64,000 nucleotides of DNA from Shouchella patagoniensis (GCF_002019705.1 NZ_KV917377.1:1114565-1178564), one strand, 5' to 3'. Positions 25,690 to 34,439 are shown, counted from the first letter of the stretch. Notes: generated from the letters alone by a model not told the origin. A program made the numbers and translations.

Positions 25690-26058
25690 TCATCTGTAAA
25701 GTTCCATTGGATCCTTAACAACCCACTGTTGACCAAACTCTTGCTCTCCATCCCAATCAAGCATGCCACCTTCATAATTACGAACATTTTCAAACCCTTG
25801 TTCATGCAAATATAACGCGGTATTTTGACTACGACGACCACTCCGACAGACAAGGATATAGCTTTTTGACTTATCCATCTTCTCAGCCATACTTGGAATC
25901 AAATTCATTGGAATAAGTGGAATTCCTGGTAAATGCCCCTCTTCATATTCATTTACTTCACGGACATCAATAATAATCGGTTCATCCGCATCATTTATTA
26001 AAATTGTTTTTAGCTCATCCGTTGGAATTTGAACAATTCCTTCTTCACTTCGACTCAT
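25690..26058 (-). CDS. Rhodanese-like domain protein (YqhL-like)
   Basis: This is a 122-residue single-domain rhodanese. IIIDVREVNEYEEGHLPGI is the CH2A motif, and LVCRSGRRSQNTA carries the active-site loop with the persulphide-forming cysteine. It probably transfers sulphur or detoxifies cyanide; the acceptor is unknown. The start is the ATG at 26058 behind GGAGGTGG; a start at 26073 would lie inside that site. Length and motif match B. subtilis YqhL. Confidence 0.88.
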   Translation of the reverse strand: MSRSEEGIVQIPTDELKTILINDADEPIIIDVREVNEYEEGHLPGIPLIPMNLIPSMAEKMDKSKSYILVCRSGRRSQNTALYLHEQGFENVRNYEGGMLDWDGEQEFGQQWVVKDPMELYR

Positions 26059-26137
26059 CCTAGCCACCTCCATTATTTCTTAAGTGTAGCGGTTTCTATA
26101 TTTTTCATCAAGTTCATTGCAACGACTTCTTCCTTTT

Positions 26138-26689
26138 TTAGTCTCTGAAATGAAACTCGTGATGATCCATCGACTCACGTAACTGAGTTAACGTAATTTC
26201 TTCATCATCTAATTGTGTAAGAGCAGGAACAATCATTTCATTTATGTACGCAGACATATTAATCGATTGATCACTTCTAACAATTGATTCGTTTTCTTCT
26301 GCAATTGTATAAAACGGTTCATACGACGTTGTTTCAATCGTTACTTCAGTACCTTGGGCCTCGCGAACAGATGCTCCAGTCTCAATGGCATAAACTTTAT
26401 ATACAGTATTAAAGCTTAAGTACCTAACATGCTCCTTTTCAACTTGCTGAGCATTATTTGGACCAATTAGGACATCTAGATGATAAGCTGACGGAACGGC
26501 TAACGAAACCGAAAAATATAGTGTAATAATAAATAAAAACACTAAAAAAGAACTTGTTGTTTCAGCACTTTTTGACGCGCGCTTTTTCTTTTTTATAATT
26601 CCATGCACAGTAAACAAACTCACGGCTAGCAAAATGACCATGATTATAATTAACCCAAACTGAAACCAACCTTCAGGTACCACTAACAT
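26138..26689 (-). CDS. Two-TM membrane protein of unknown function
   Basis: The roughly 183-residue protein has two hydrophobic helices: WFQFGLIIIMVILLAVSLF near the N-terminus and SFLVFLFIITLYFSVSL near residue 50. An extracytoplasmic C-terminal domain of about 115 residues follows, beginning YHLDVLIGPNNAQQVEKEHV. I do not recognise the family. The frame is open to a TTG at 26713, but that codon overlaps a TATAAT box, so the ATG at 26689 is preferred with low certainty. A perfect 32-bp palindrome lies just upstream. Confidence 0.6.
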   Translation of the reverse strand: MLVVPEGWFQFGLIIIMVILLAVSLFTVHGIIKKKKRASKSAETTSSFLVFLFIITLYFSVSLAVPSAYHLDVLIGPNNAQQVEKEHVRYLSFNTVYKVYAIETGASVREAQGTEVTIETTSYEPFYTIAEENESIVRSDQSINMSAYINEMIVPALTQLDDEEITLTQLRESMDHHEFHFRD

Positions 26690-26712
26690 CTCATACGACC
26701 CGCTTCCTTCCA

Positions 26713-26718
26713 ATTATA
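26713..26718 (-). promoter_or_regulatory. Candidate -10 box next to the 32-bp palindrome
   Basis: On the minus strand TATAAT is followed 24 bases later by the ATG at 26689. The place where a -35 hexamer would lie falls in the palindrome (26721-26752) and is not a good match. The box is suggestive, not proven. Confidence 0.4.
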
Positions 26719-26720
26719 AT

Positions 26721-26752
26721 GCTTCATTCGTATGTTAACATACGAATGAAGC
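26721..26752. repeat. Perfect 32-bp inverted repeat
   Basis: The sequence is its own exact reverse complement: arm GCTTCATTCGTATG, centre TTAA, then the complementary arm. It lies between the carboxyltransferase stop and the membrane-protein gene. There is no T-run on either side, so it is not a classical terminator. It could be an operator over the adjacent TATAAT box or an mRNA stem-loop. Confidence 0.85.
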
Positions 26753-26780
26753 AGGCAAAAGCGGTTTCTATCTACATTCA

Positions 26781-28271
26781 CTAAAGAGGTATATTTCCGT
26801 GTCTTTTCTTTCTTTTAGTTTCTGTTTGTTTACAATTAAGTAAAGAAAAAGACATTATTAATTTTTTTCTTGTATCAATCGGATTAAAAATATCGTCTAC
26901 AAGACCTTTTTCCGTTGCATTAAACGGCGAAACATGATGACGTTTATAATGGTCAATAAACGATTCTGTTTCTTCTGGACTGCTATTTTGGTTGACTATT
27001 ACAGCAGCTCCATGTGGTCCCATAACAGAGATTTCTGCGGTTGGCCAAGCAAAAACAAAATCTGCTCCTAACGCTTTACTATTAAGCGCTACATAAGCTC
27101 CTCCATATGCTTTTCGTAAAATTAATGTGATTTTCGGCACTGTTGCCTCTGCAAAAGCATAAATGATCTTTGCACCATGTCGTATTAATCCTCGGCTCTC
27201 TTGTTCCATACCTGGTATAAATCCACTTACATCTTCAAGCATTAACAACGGGATTTCATAACAATCACAATAACGTACAAATCTAGCACATTTGTCACTC
27301 GCGTCGATATCAATACATCCAGCCAAATGTGCGGGGTTATTTGCAACAACTCCAACTGACATTCCATTTAGACGAATAAACCCTGTCACCAAATTACGCG
27401 CAAAGGTTTTTGATACTTCTAACATTTTTCCATTGTCTGCAATGCTTTCAATAATTTTTTTCACATCGTATACTTCTTTATCATTTTCTGGCAATCGAAA
27501 TCCTGTTAGCGTGGGTTTTTCAATTGTACATGCCTTTTTTTCTTGTTTATCTGGTAAATAGGAAAGAAAATCAGTGACCTGTTCAAACACTTTTATCTCA
27601 CTATCAGCGACGAATTGAACAACACCACTTTTTGTCGAATGTAACTGATATCCTCCCAATTGCTCAACTGTCGCTTCCTCTCCACAAGCCATTTTCAACA
27701 CTTTAGGTCCAGTAATAAAAAGTTGACTCATGTTTGCGACCATAAATACAGCATCCGTCAATGCAGGGGAATACACGGCTCCACCTGCACAAGGACCTAA
27801 CATAACAGATAGTTGCGGGACAACACCTGAATAACGCACATTTCGTTTGAAAATTTCACCATATCCATTTAACGCATCAATTCCTTCTTGGATACGCGCT
27901 CCTCCAGAATCAATTAAACCGATAATTGGCGCTCCAATTTCAAAGGCCAGATCCATAATCGCGCATATCTTTTTAGCGTGCACCTTTCCAAGTGCTCCTC
28001 CGCCCACTGTAAAATCTTGCGCATAAATACAGACAATACGTTTTTCAATCGTGCCAAAACCAGTGATAACACCGTCTCCCGGTTGTTTGTCCGGTCCTGT
28101 AGCGAAACGTTGGTGCTCCATAAAACTGCCTTCATCAAGCAATAATTCTATACGCCGTCGCGCGAGATTTTTCCCTAGTGATTGCTGTTTCTTTTGTTTC
28201 TCTATCCCGCCACCGAGCTCTAATGCCATCGTCCGTTTATGCAAGTCATGCATCATTTCTTCCTGGTTCAT
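26781..28271 (-). CDS. Acyl-CoA carboxylase carboxyltransferase subunit
   Basis: The 496-residue protein belongs to the carboxyltransferase family of propionyl-/acetyl-/methylmalonyl-CoA (de)carboxylases. LIDSGGARIQEGIDALNGYG and MLGPCAGGAVYSPALTD form the acyl-CoA oxyanion pocket, and the C-terminal crotonase half has LRKAYGGAYVALNSK and the end KRKKRHGNIPL. It resembles B. subtilis YqjD and propionyl-CoA carboxylase beta chains. It moves carboxyl from biotin to an acyl-CoA. No biotin carboxylase, biotin carrier or decarboxylase membrane subunit is nearby, so its partner lies elsewhere. AGGAGGG precedes the ATG. Confidence 0.88.
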   Translation of the reverse strand: MNQEEMMHDLHKRTMALELGGGIEKQKKQQSLGKNLARRRIELLLDEGSFMEHQRFATGPDKQPGDGVITGFGTIEKRIVCIYAQDFTVGGGALGKVHAKKICAIMDLAFEIGAPIIGLIDSGGARIQEGIDALNGYGEIFKRNVRYSGVVPQLSVMLGPCAGGAVYSPALTDAVFMVANMSQLFITGPKVLKMACGEEATVEQLGGYQLHSTKSGVVQFVADSEIKVFEQVTDFLSYLPDKQEKKACTIEKPTLTGFRLPENDKEVYDVKKIIESIADNGKMLEVSKTFARNLVTGFIRLNGMSVGVVANNPAHLAGCIDIDASDKCARFVRYCDCYEIPLLMLEDVSGFIPGMEQESRGLIRHGAKIIYAFAEATVPKITLILRKAYGGAYVALNSKALGADFVFAWPTAEISVMGPHGAAVIVNQNSSPEETESFIDHYKRHHVSPFNATEKGLVDDIFNPIDTRKKLIMSFSLLNCKQTETKRKKRHGNIPL

Positions 28272-28339
28272 TCAAGAGCCCTCCTGTACAGGTTTGAATC
28301 GGTTCTTGTAATATAACCAAAAAAAAACAAAACATTCGT

Positions 28340-29185
28340 TTACTCTTCCCTTAAAACCGGCAATGTAACACAACGAAACGATCCACCAGATTTTATAATT
28401 TCTGAGAATTCAACTTCAATTATAACAAACCCTTTTTCCTCTAACGATTTATTTGTTTGCTTATTCATAGGTAGAGCGATAATTTTACCATTACCAATTG
28501 ACAAAATATTGACACCAAGATGGAATTGCTCTTCTTCTGGTACATCAATTAGTGAGAAACGTTTTTCTAATTTTTTTATTGATTCTGGTTTGATTGCTTT
28601 TCGATAAATAAGAGCGAGATCATCCGATACTGGTTGAAACACACAGTCCAAATGTAAATAAGCATGGTTAAATTCAATCCATTGGAAATCAAGATCGGGA
28701 TGATTTAGTTGTAATTCATCAATGCTATCGTAAGAAGTACGTCCACTGGCACCAATGTATACCGTGGTACCTGATAAGATGATATCCCCACCCTCTATTG
28801 TTCCTTTTTTTAAAGAGTGATATGACTTATTTATCGAAGTAAGATAATTAGTAAGTGCTTCTTCTTCGCCTTGACGAATTTCACTTTCCAGTCTGGCAAT
28901 ATACAATGTATGACCGATTGTAAAACCACTATCTCTCATAAACACTTGTTCTGGAAATTGTTTATTGGCGTCTACATGAAATACATCGACACCTTGTTGC
29001 TCCATTGCTTCAATAAGTAGTTTATGTTGTTTACACGCTAAATCCTTATTAATATTCTCTTTTAAGTACGACTGTTGTATTTGATTAATTGGTTCCTTAA
29101 TCTCCATAAATTGCGGCTTGCATACAATTACTTCCTTAAGAACACCAAATTCTGTTTGACAGTACACATCTGCTTTTCTATTCAT
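28340..29185 (-). CDS. Dimethylarginine dimethylaminohydrolase-like protein (YkgA-like)
   Basis: This is a 281-residue member of the guanidine-group-modifying enzyme family (DDAH/amidinotransferase). Conserved segments are FMRDSGFTIGHTL, KGTIEGGDIIL, YLHLDCVFQPV with the catalytic His and Asp, and the C-terminal GGSFRCVTLPVLRE with the cysteine nucleophile. It probably hydrolyses a guanidino compound; B. subtilis YkgA is similar. The start is the ATG at 29185 behind AAGGGGGCGG; the frame is open 27 codons further up without a ribosome-binding site. The arginine operon is over 13 kb away and gives no direct link. Confidence 0.85.
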   Translation of the reverse strand: MNRKADVYCQTEFGVLKEVIVCKPQFMEIKEPINQIQQSYLKENINKDLACKQHKLLIEAMEQQGVDVFHVDANKQFPEQVFMRDSGFTIGHTLYIARLESEIRQGEEEALTNYLTSINKSYHSLKKGTIEGGDIILSGTTVYIGASGRTSYDSIDELQLNHPDLDFQWIEFNHAYLHLDCVFQPVSDDLALIYRKAIKPESIKKLEKRFSLIDVPEEEQFHLGVNILSIGNGKIIALPMNKQTNKSLEEKGFVIIEVEFSEIIKSGGSFRCVTLPVLREE

Positions 29186-29297
29186 TTGTACCGCCCCCTT
29201 TATTCGTATAGTAATTACCTGAACATTCCTATTTAGATTTACATATGCTGCTAAAGAAAGCAACACAATGCTATTATTTATTTAAGGAGGCTCCCTC

Positions 29298-29477
29298 GTG
29301 TGTTATTCTGCTCAAGCGATAGAAGCACTGATTAAAAAAGACATGTACTTGCAATACGCCCTTGATTCTATACGAGGCAAATGCACCTATCAAAAATCAT
29401 TGAAATTGCTCTATACTATTTTTATCGAACCTACTCCTATATTATACAACGCGTATTTAAGCGAAGTCAGAGAATAG
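29298..29477 (+). CDS. Candidate 59-residue protein, not assignable
   Basis: A GTG start at 29298 follows an excellent TAAGGAGG (seven-base spacing). The frame stays open for 59 codons to a TAG at 29475 and is closed by a strong terminator. The product starts MCYSAQAIEALIKKDMYLQY and continues with a helical stretch and a hydrophobic KLLYTIFIEPTPILYNAY segment; it has two cysteines. A TGC-TATTAT extended -10 lies about 25 bases upstream. Ribosome-binding site, ORF and terminator together support a real gene, but no family is recognised. Confidence 0.6.
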   Translation: MCYSAQAIEALIKKDMYLQYALDSIRGKCTYQKSLKLLYTIFIEPTPILYNAYLSEVRE

Positions 29478-29478
29478 A

Positions 29479-29511
29479 TTAAAGGCAGATCCAGAGTGGA
29501 TCTGCCTTTAA
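29479..29511. terminator. Bidirectional terminator
   Basis: TTAAAGGCAGATCC (29479-29492) and its complement GGATCTGCCTTTAA (29498-29511) form a 14-bp perfect stem with a 5-base loop. It sits between the converging 59-residue ORF and the IDEAL gene and can serve both. Confidence 0.8.
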
Positions 29512-29513
29512 CC

Positions 29514-29807
29514 TTAAAACGTTAAATAAAGGTTGTATCCATTTTCATAAAGAGTACGACCATTTTTATAACGGTCTAAATGAGCTTTGAGCTCTGTTGC
29601 TAGTGTTTTAAATAACTCTTTATCCCGATTGTCTAACGCTTCATTAATTCTCTCTTCCAAATATCGTTTCCTGAAGTAGTATGAAGAATACGTTAAAACA
29701 GCTTTTGCATAGAGAGACTGAACAGTTAAATCGGTACGGATTTCCAAACTATTAATCACATGCAACTGTCTTAGAACATCTTTGTCGATCGCAAAAGGTT
29801 CTTTCAT
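29514..29807 (-). CDS. IDEAL-domain protein
   Basis: This 97-residue protein carries the IDEAL domain, named for the sequence found in Bacillales proteins: YLEERINEALDNRDKELFKTL at about residues 48-68. In other proteins the domain is small and helical and mediates protein interactions; its function is not well known. The N-terminal half (VINSLEIRTDLTVQSLYAKAVL) is also mostly helical. It has its own promoter (TTTACC/TATAAT) and terminator, and a GGAGGGAG ribosome-binding site. Confidence 0.82.
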   Translation of the reverse strand: MKEPFAIDKDVLRQLHVINSLEIRTDLTVQSLYAKAVLTYSSYYFRKRYLEERINEALDNRDKELFKTLATELKAHLDRYKNGRTLYENGYNLYLTF

Positions 29808-29844
29808 TGTTCTCCCTCCATATTCCGAATTTGTTGTTTGTGAG

Positions 29845-29872
29845 ATTATACCCGCCTTTTTTTGATGGTAAA
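29845..29872 (-). promoter_or_regulatory. Promoter of the IDEAL-domain gene
   Basis: On the minus strand TTTACC (29867-29872) and TATAAT (29845-29850) are 16 bases apart, 38 bases before the start codon. Confidence 0.65.
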
Positions 29873-29917
29873 CCTTCTCAACAATTGCTATATTAATAGT
29901 TGAAAAGATTGGTAATA

Positions 29918-29946
29918 TTGACCTTTTTCACTCCGTAGTGTACTAT
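29918..29946 (+). promoter_or_regulatory. Promoter of asparagine synthetase gene
   Basis: TTGACC (29918-29923) and TACTAT (29941-29946) are separated by exactly 17 bases. The predicted leader to the ATG at 30041 is about 85 bases and shows no strong structure. Confidence 0.65.
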
Positions 29947-30040
29947 GGGTTGACTGTGCTTTGAACAAGTATTCATTTATTTATTTTTGGGTATACCTGT
30001 AAGGAAAAATAAACGTTTAGAAACCAATGGAGGTAATTCC

Positions 30041-31945
30041 ATGTGTGGCTTTGTCGGAGAAATGATTAGGAATGACAATCCTCATATGCCTGAAAAAATA
30101 TGGCAACAATCGCTTGAAGCAATTCATCATCGCGGTCCAGACAGTACTGGTGAATATAAAGATAGTCAAATAAGACTTGGATTTAAGCGTTTGAGCATTA
30201 TCGATTTAGAAAATGGACATCAACCCCTTGCCTATGAGCAAGAGCGTTATCAAATTATCTTTAATGGTGAAATTTATAATTATGTAGAATTACGAGCTGA
30301 TTTAATTAAAAGAGGATATACTTTTCAAACTGATTCTGACACTGAGGTATTGCTCGCTTTATATGTAGCAGAAGGAAAAGAAGCAGTGAAGAAACTTCGT
30401 GGGATGTTCGCCTTTGCAATCTGGGATACAGAAGCAAAGGAACTTTTTTGTGCGCGTGACAGGTTTGGCATCAAACCATTTTATTATTTAAAAAATGACG
30501 AGAGATTTTACTTTGCTTCAGAACAAAAATCAATTATGCCCTTAATGAATAAAGTCGCTGTAAATCAAGAGTCCTTACAACATTATACAACTTTTCAATA
30601 TGTACCTGAACCAGGTACTTTAACAAACGGATTACAGAAGCTTTTACCAGGGCATACACTAACCATACAATCTGAGTTCACCATCTCTATTGAAGCGTAT
30701 AGTGATCGTTCATTTGATACACGAAACAATGGTTCGTTATCGGAGTTGGCCGAAAAAACAGTTGCATGTATGCGCGACTCTGTTGAAAAACACATGCGCT
30801 CCGATGTACCTGTAGGTGCATTTCTCTCAAGTGGGATCGACTCTACAGCTATTGTTGCTCTTGCTAAAGAACACCATCCTAACTTATTAACTTTTACAGT
30901 CGGTTTCGAAACGAATGGATACAGTGAGGTCGGCATCGCTAAAGAAACAGCGAAAAACTTAGGCGTTAAAAACATTGCTAAGTTCATTACAGCTGAAGAA
31001 TTTATTGCTGAACTTCCTAATATTATGTGGCACATGGATGAACCCGTTGCTGACCCTGCAGCTGTCCCGTTGTATTTCGTTGCAAAAGAAGCAAGCAAAC
31101 ATGTAAAGGTTGTTCTTTCAGGGGAAGGGGCAGACGAGTTATTTGGTGGTTATAACATATATAGAGAGCCTCTTGATTTAGATTGGTTCAAAAAAATCCC
31201 TAAAAACATGCAGTCATCCCTCAATCGCGCTGCTTCAAAATTGCCGACCTCTATCAAAGGGAAAAATTATATCATTCGTGGCACAACCCCAATCGAGAAA
31301 CGCTATGTTGGGAACGCCTTTATCTTTCCTGAAAACGAAAAATCAAAATTACTTAGCACCTATAACCCTGCTTTTCCTTATACAAATGTTACAGAACCAC
31401 TCTATAAACAAGTACAAGCTTATGATGATTCAACAAAAATGCAATACATCGATATGCACACTTGGTTATCAAGTGACATACTGGTAAAAGCAGACAGAAT
31501 GACCATGGCCCACTCATTGGAATTGCGTGTGCCCTTTTTGGACAAAGATGTATTTGCATTAGCTCGCACGTTGCCTACCGAAATGAAACTAACAAATAAA
31601 ACAACAAAATACGTTCTACGGGAAGCGATGAAAGATTTAATCCCTAAAAACATCGTTCCTCGTAAAAAATTAGGGTTTCCTGTTCCAATTCGAGTTTGGC
31701 TTAAGAATGAACTATATCATTGGGCTAAAAACCTTATTCAAACAAGCGAAACAGAGGATGTCTTTAATATACCATTTATTCTCGATATGCTTGATGAACA
31801 TAGAAAAGGAACTGGAGATTATAGCCGAAAACTATGGACCGTATTATGCTATATGATGTGGCATGAAATTCACGTTACAGGCAACATTGTCAGTGAACAT
31901 CAACTTATAAATAAAGAACGTATAAAGAAACTTGTTAGTATTTAG
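30041..31945 (+). CDS. asnO: Asparagine synthase (glutamine-hydrolysing), AsnO-like
   Basis: The 634-residue enzyme makes asparagine from aspartate, ATP and glutamine. Mature Cys2 (MCGFVGEM) is the N-terminal nucleophile of the class-II amidotransferase domain (residues 2 to about 200). The synthetase domain holds the ATP-pyrophosphatase loop FLSSGIDSTAIVALA near 265 and LSGEGADELFGGYN near 360. I start at the ATG at 30041, because Cys must be residue 2 and GGAGG lies just upstream; an open extension to 29987 is not used. Among the B. subtilis paralogues (asnB, asnH, asnO), size and a nearby YisL-like gene favour asnO, with moderate certainty. Confidence 0.9.
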   Translation: MCGFVGEMIRNDNPHMPEKIWQQSLEAIHHRGPDSTGEYKDSQIRLGFKRLSIIDLENGHQPLAYEQERYQIIFNGEIYNYVELRADLIKRGYTFQTDSDTEVLLALYVAEGKEAVKKLRGMFAFAIWDTEAKELFCARDRFGIKPFYYLKNDERFYFASEQKSIMPLMNKVAVNQESLQHYTTFQYVPEPGTLTNGLQKLLPGHTLTIQSEFTISIEAYSDRSFDTRNNGSLSELAEKTVACMRDSVEKHMRSDVPVGAFLSSGIDSTAIVALAKEHHPNLLTFTVGFETNGYSEVGIAKETAKNLGVKNIAKFITAEEFIAELPNIMWHMDEPVADPAAVPLYFVAKEASKHVKVVLSGEGADELFGGYNIYREPLDLDWFKKIPKNMQSSLNRAASKLPTSIKGKNYIIRGTTPIEKRYVGNAFIFPENEKSKLLSTYNPAFPYTNVTEPLYKQVQAYDDSTKMQYIDMHTWLSSDILVKADRMTMAHSLELRVPFLDKDVFALARTLPTEMKLTNKTTKYVLREAMKDLIPKNIVPRKKLGFPVPIRVWLKNELYHWAKNLIQTSETEDVFNIPFILDMLDEHRKGTGDYSRKLWTVLCYMMWHEIHVTGNIVSEHQLINKERIKKLVSI

Positions 31946-31959
31946 TGCAAAAAAGACTG

Positions 31960-31991
31960 CACGCCAAGATAACCATATCTTGGCGTGTTTT
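31960..31991. terminator. Terminator between asnO and cheW
   Basis: CACGCCAAGATA (31960-31971) pairs with TATCTTGGCGTG (31976-31987) around a 4-base loop, with TTTTA after it on the plus strand. On the minus strand it follows the cheW stop and may serve both genes. Confidence 0.85.
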
Positions 31992-32433
31992 ATTGTTTAT
32001 TAACTATCTTAATTTCATCAGCAATAGATTTAGCTTTAACAAGGGTCATTAATCCACTTGCTAAAGAGATCACGCCATCTTGATAACTGTTTGTTGCACT
32101 TGAAATAGCTCTGTCTATGTTTCTTTCCTCGACCTCAATTAAATCAGAGGCTTGTTCAACTGCAAGTGCCATATTCCCATGCTCTTGTCGACAAACAAGC
32201 AACCGAGTTTGATCTGTCATAGCACAAGGCTTTCCTTTCAAGAACTTCCCAGTATCGATAACAGGTAATAACTGTCCTCTAATTGAAACAATACCTAAAA
32301 TCATTTCAGAAGCATTTGGCACCCTCGTGATTCCTTCCGCTTTTTCTATGGAAATAAGCTCCAATAACTTTATTCCATATTGATCACCTCCAGCTGAAAA
32401 GACGATCGCCTTTATACTACTTTGATCATTCAT
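31990..32433 (-). CDS. cheW: CheW-like chemotaxis coupling protein
   Basis: CheW links chemoreceptors to the CheA kinase. The 147 residues form one CheW domain: KAIVFSAGGDQYGIKLLELISIEK, RVPNASEMILGIVSIRGQLLPVID, and LLVCRQEHGNMALAVEQASDLIEV are typical. The start is the ATG at 32433 behind GAGGTG; it overlaps the cheA stop by eight bases (ATGAATGA), so the two are translated together. No receptor gene or other che gene is near. Confidence 0.9.
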   Translation of the reverse strand: MNDQSSIKAIVFSAGGDQYGIKLLELISIEKAEGITRVPNASEMILGIVSIRGQLLPVIDTGKFLKGKPCAMTDQTRLLVCRQEHGNMALAVEQASDLIEVEERNIDRAISSATNSYQDGVISLASGLMTLVKAKSIADEIKIVNKQ

Positions 32434-34369
32434 ATACAACACCTCGTTTGTGCATAAAGAATATCGAAGGATCAATAATCATAGAAATTGTCCCATCTCC
32501 GAGTATCGTTGCTCCAGATATTCCCTCTACTCCTTGTAATAACTCCCCTAATGGTTTTAGGACAATTTCCTGGTGATCAATAAAGGAATCCACTTTTATA
32601 GCTGCGACACGGTTGTTTTGATAAAGAACAACAACTGGTACCTCTTCACTGTCCTTCTCTATTAAACCAAACTGATTCTTTAACGAGTAAAGAGGAACAA
32701 GATGACCACGAACATCAATGAGCTCTTTCCCATCCACATTATGAATTTCGTTTTTCGGAAGTAGCATCGTTTCCACAATTGAAGAAGCAGGAATAGCATA
32801 CGTTTCTTCGTCAAGTTTTACTAACATTACTTCCATGATTGATACCGTTAATGGCATTGATATGGAAAAAGTCGACCCTTCTCCTTCTGCTGAAGATACA
32901 GCAATTTGTCCACCTAAAGAAGCTAAACTCGTTTTAACGACATCAAGCCCAACTCCTCTGCCTGATAAGTCTGTTACTTCACTTGCTGTACTAAATCCTG
33001 GTTCAAACAATAGTTGATATACCTCTTCATCTATCATTTGTTCAGCCTGTTCTTTATTGATTAACTGCTTACTTATCGCCTTATCTAGCACTTTCTCTCT
33101 CTGGATTCCATTTCCGTCGTCTTTAATTTCAATCATTACCCGATCGCCACTGTAAAAAGCATTTAAGGAAATACTTCCAGTAGCCGACTTTCCAGCTTTT
33201 ATACGGATATCAGGCAATTCAATACCATGATCCATTGAATTACGAAGTAAGTGTAACAAAGGATCACCAAGTTCATCAATAATTGCCCGGTCAATCTCTG
33301 TTTGTGCCCCATTAATATCAAATTGGATTTGTTTCCCTATTTCTTTTGAAACCTGCCTAACCATGCGTGGGTAACGAGAAAAAATTGTTTCTAATGGCAT
33401 CATCCGCACAGAGAGCATCACATCTTGTAAATAGCCAATTGTACGACTCATTTTTTCGGCGGTATCCGTCAGATCGTTTTGCTGTAACTCCTTTGCTAAT
33501 TGATCTAACCTTCCCCGTTCGATAACAAGTTCCTCAAATAAATACATTAATTCATCTAGTTTATCTACATGAACACGTATCGTTTTTTGTTGTCCGCCTT
33601 CGTCTGACTTCACGTCTTTTTTGTTGGTTTCTTTCGAAATCTTTTTCTTATGATCATATGGTTTTACAACTGCTTCCGCTACTTCAGAAATCGTTTCAAT
33701 TCTAGCTTTTACATCCTCAGCGTCTACACCCGTTGCAACTGTCAGACTAAAATGTTGTTCAAAAAGGCCTTCTTCTAACTCGGGCATTACAGGGGATGTG
33801 TGCAACAGTTCACCCAGCTGTTCTACCTCTGCAACCGCCATAAAAGCTCGTACCCCTTTTAACACTGTACTCTCATCTAATACAACGCGGACGAGGTAAA
33901 TCGATATTCCTTGATCGATTGCTTGTTCAATAATTGCTTTTGTATGCTCATCGTAATCGTTTGAAGAAACATCACTTTTAATCGTATCACCTTGATTTGC
34001 CATTTGTTTTATATCGCCCATTATTTCGTTTAAATCATCTATTTCTTTCCCCGTATTACGAATCTCGTTTAGAGACTGCTCTAAACTATCTACCGCTTTA
34101 AGAAATAAATCAATCCATTGTTCGTCCGCTTCAATTACTTCTTCTCTCATTTGATCTAACACATTTTCTAGAGAATGAGTAAGACTTGCCATTTCTTCAA
34201 ACCCCATAGATGCAGACATGCCTTTTAATGTATGAGCTGATCGAAAAATTTCTGCCAATATTTGTTTATCTTCTGGTGCCTGTTCCAACAAAAAAAGCTG
34301 TTCATTCATCGTTTTTAGATGATCATTGCTCTCTTCCAGAAACATCTCTAAATAATCATAGTGATTCAC
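32426..34369 (-). CDS. cheA: Chemotaxis histidine kinase CheA
   Basis: The 647-residue kinase has all CheA domains. The P1 HPt domain has phospho-accepting His46 in SAHTLKGMSASMGF. A P2-like response-regulator-binding region lies near 165-255, and P3 dimerisation starts KTIRVHVDKLDELMYLFEEL. The P4 ATPase has the N-box LLHLLRNSMDHGIELPD and the G-boxes IKDDGNGI and GRGVGLDVV. The C-terminal P5 CheW-like domain ends near the stop. The start is GTG at 34369 behind GAGGTGG. It would phosphorylate CheY/CheB made elsewhere. In B. subtilis cheA lies in the large fla/che operon; here it stands with cheW alone, behind a terminator. Confidence 0.93.
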   Translation of the reverse strand: MNHYDYLEMFLEESNDHLKTMNEQLFLLEQAPEDKQILAEIFRSAHTLKGMSASMGFEEMASLTHSLENVLDQMREEVIEADEQWIDLFLKAVDSLEQSLNEIRNTGKEIDDLNEIMGDIKQMANQGDTIKSDVSSNDYDEHTKAIIEQAIDQGISIYLVRVVLDESTVLKGVRAFMAVAEVEQLGELLHTSPVMPELEEGLFEQHFSLTVATGVDAEDVKARIETISEVAEAVVKPYDHKKKISKETNKKDVKSDEGGQQKTIRVHVDKLDELMYLFEELVIERGRLDQLAKELQQNDLTDTAEKMSRTIGYLQDVMLSVRMMPLETIFSRYPRMVRQVSKEIGKQIQFDINGAQTEIDRAIIDELGDPLLHLLRNSMDHGIELPDIRIKAGKSATGSISLNAFYSGDRVMIEIKDDGNGIQREKVLDKAISKQLINKEQAEQMIDEEVYQLLFEPGFSTASEVTDLSGRGVGLDVVKTSLASLGGQIAVSSAEGEGSTFSISMPLTVSIMEVMLVKLDEETYAIPASSIVETMLLPKNEIHNVDGKELIDVRGHLVPLYSLKNQFGLIEKDSEEVPVVVLYQNNRVAAIKVDSFIDHQEIVLKPLGELLQGVEGISGATILGDGTISMIIDPSIFFMHKRGVVYE

Positions 34370-34386
34370 TTTCCAGCCACCTCAGG

Positions 34387-34422
34387 TCAAAAAAGAATAC
34401 GAGGAGATCCCTCGTATTCTTT
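34387..34422 (-). terminator. Terminator after the AddA-like helicase gene
   Basis: AAAGAATACGAGG (34392-34404) and CCTCGTATTCTTT (34410-34422) form a 13-bp stem with a 5-base loop, followed by T residues on the minus strand. It separates the helicase-nuclease unit from cheA-cheW. Confidence 0.88.
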
Positions 34423-34439
34423 ATCGGCACTTTTTCTTA

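Noticed and set aside
30595-31098. Long antisense frame of 167 codons inside the asparagine synthetase gene
   Set aside because: It lies wholly within a conserved gene, has no ribosome-binding site and shows the composition of a reverse-frame shadow.
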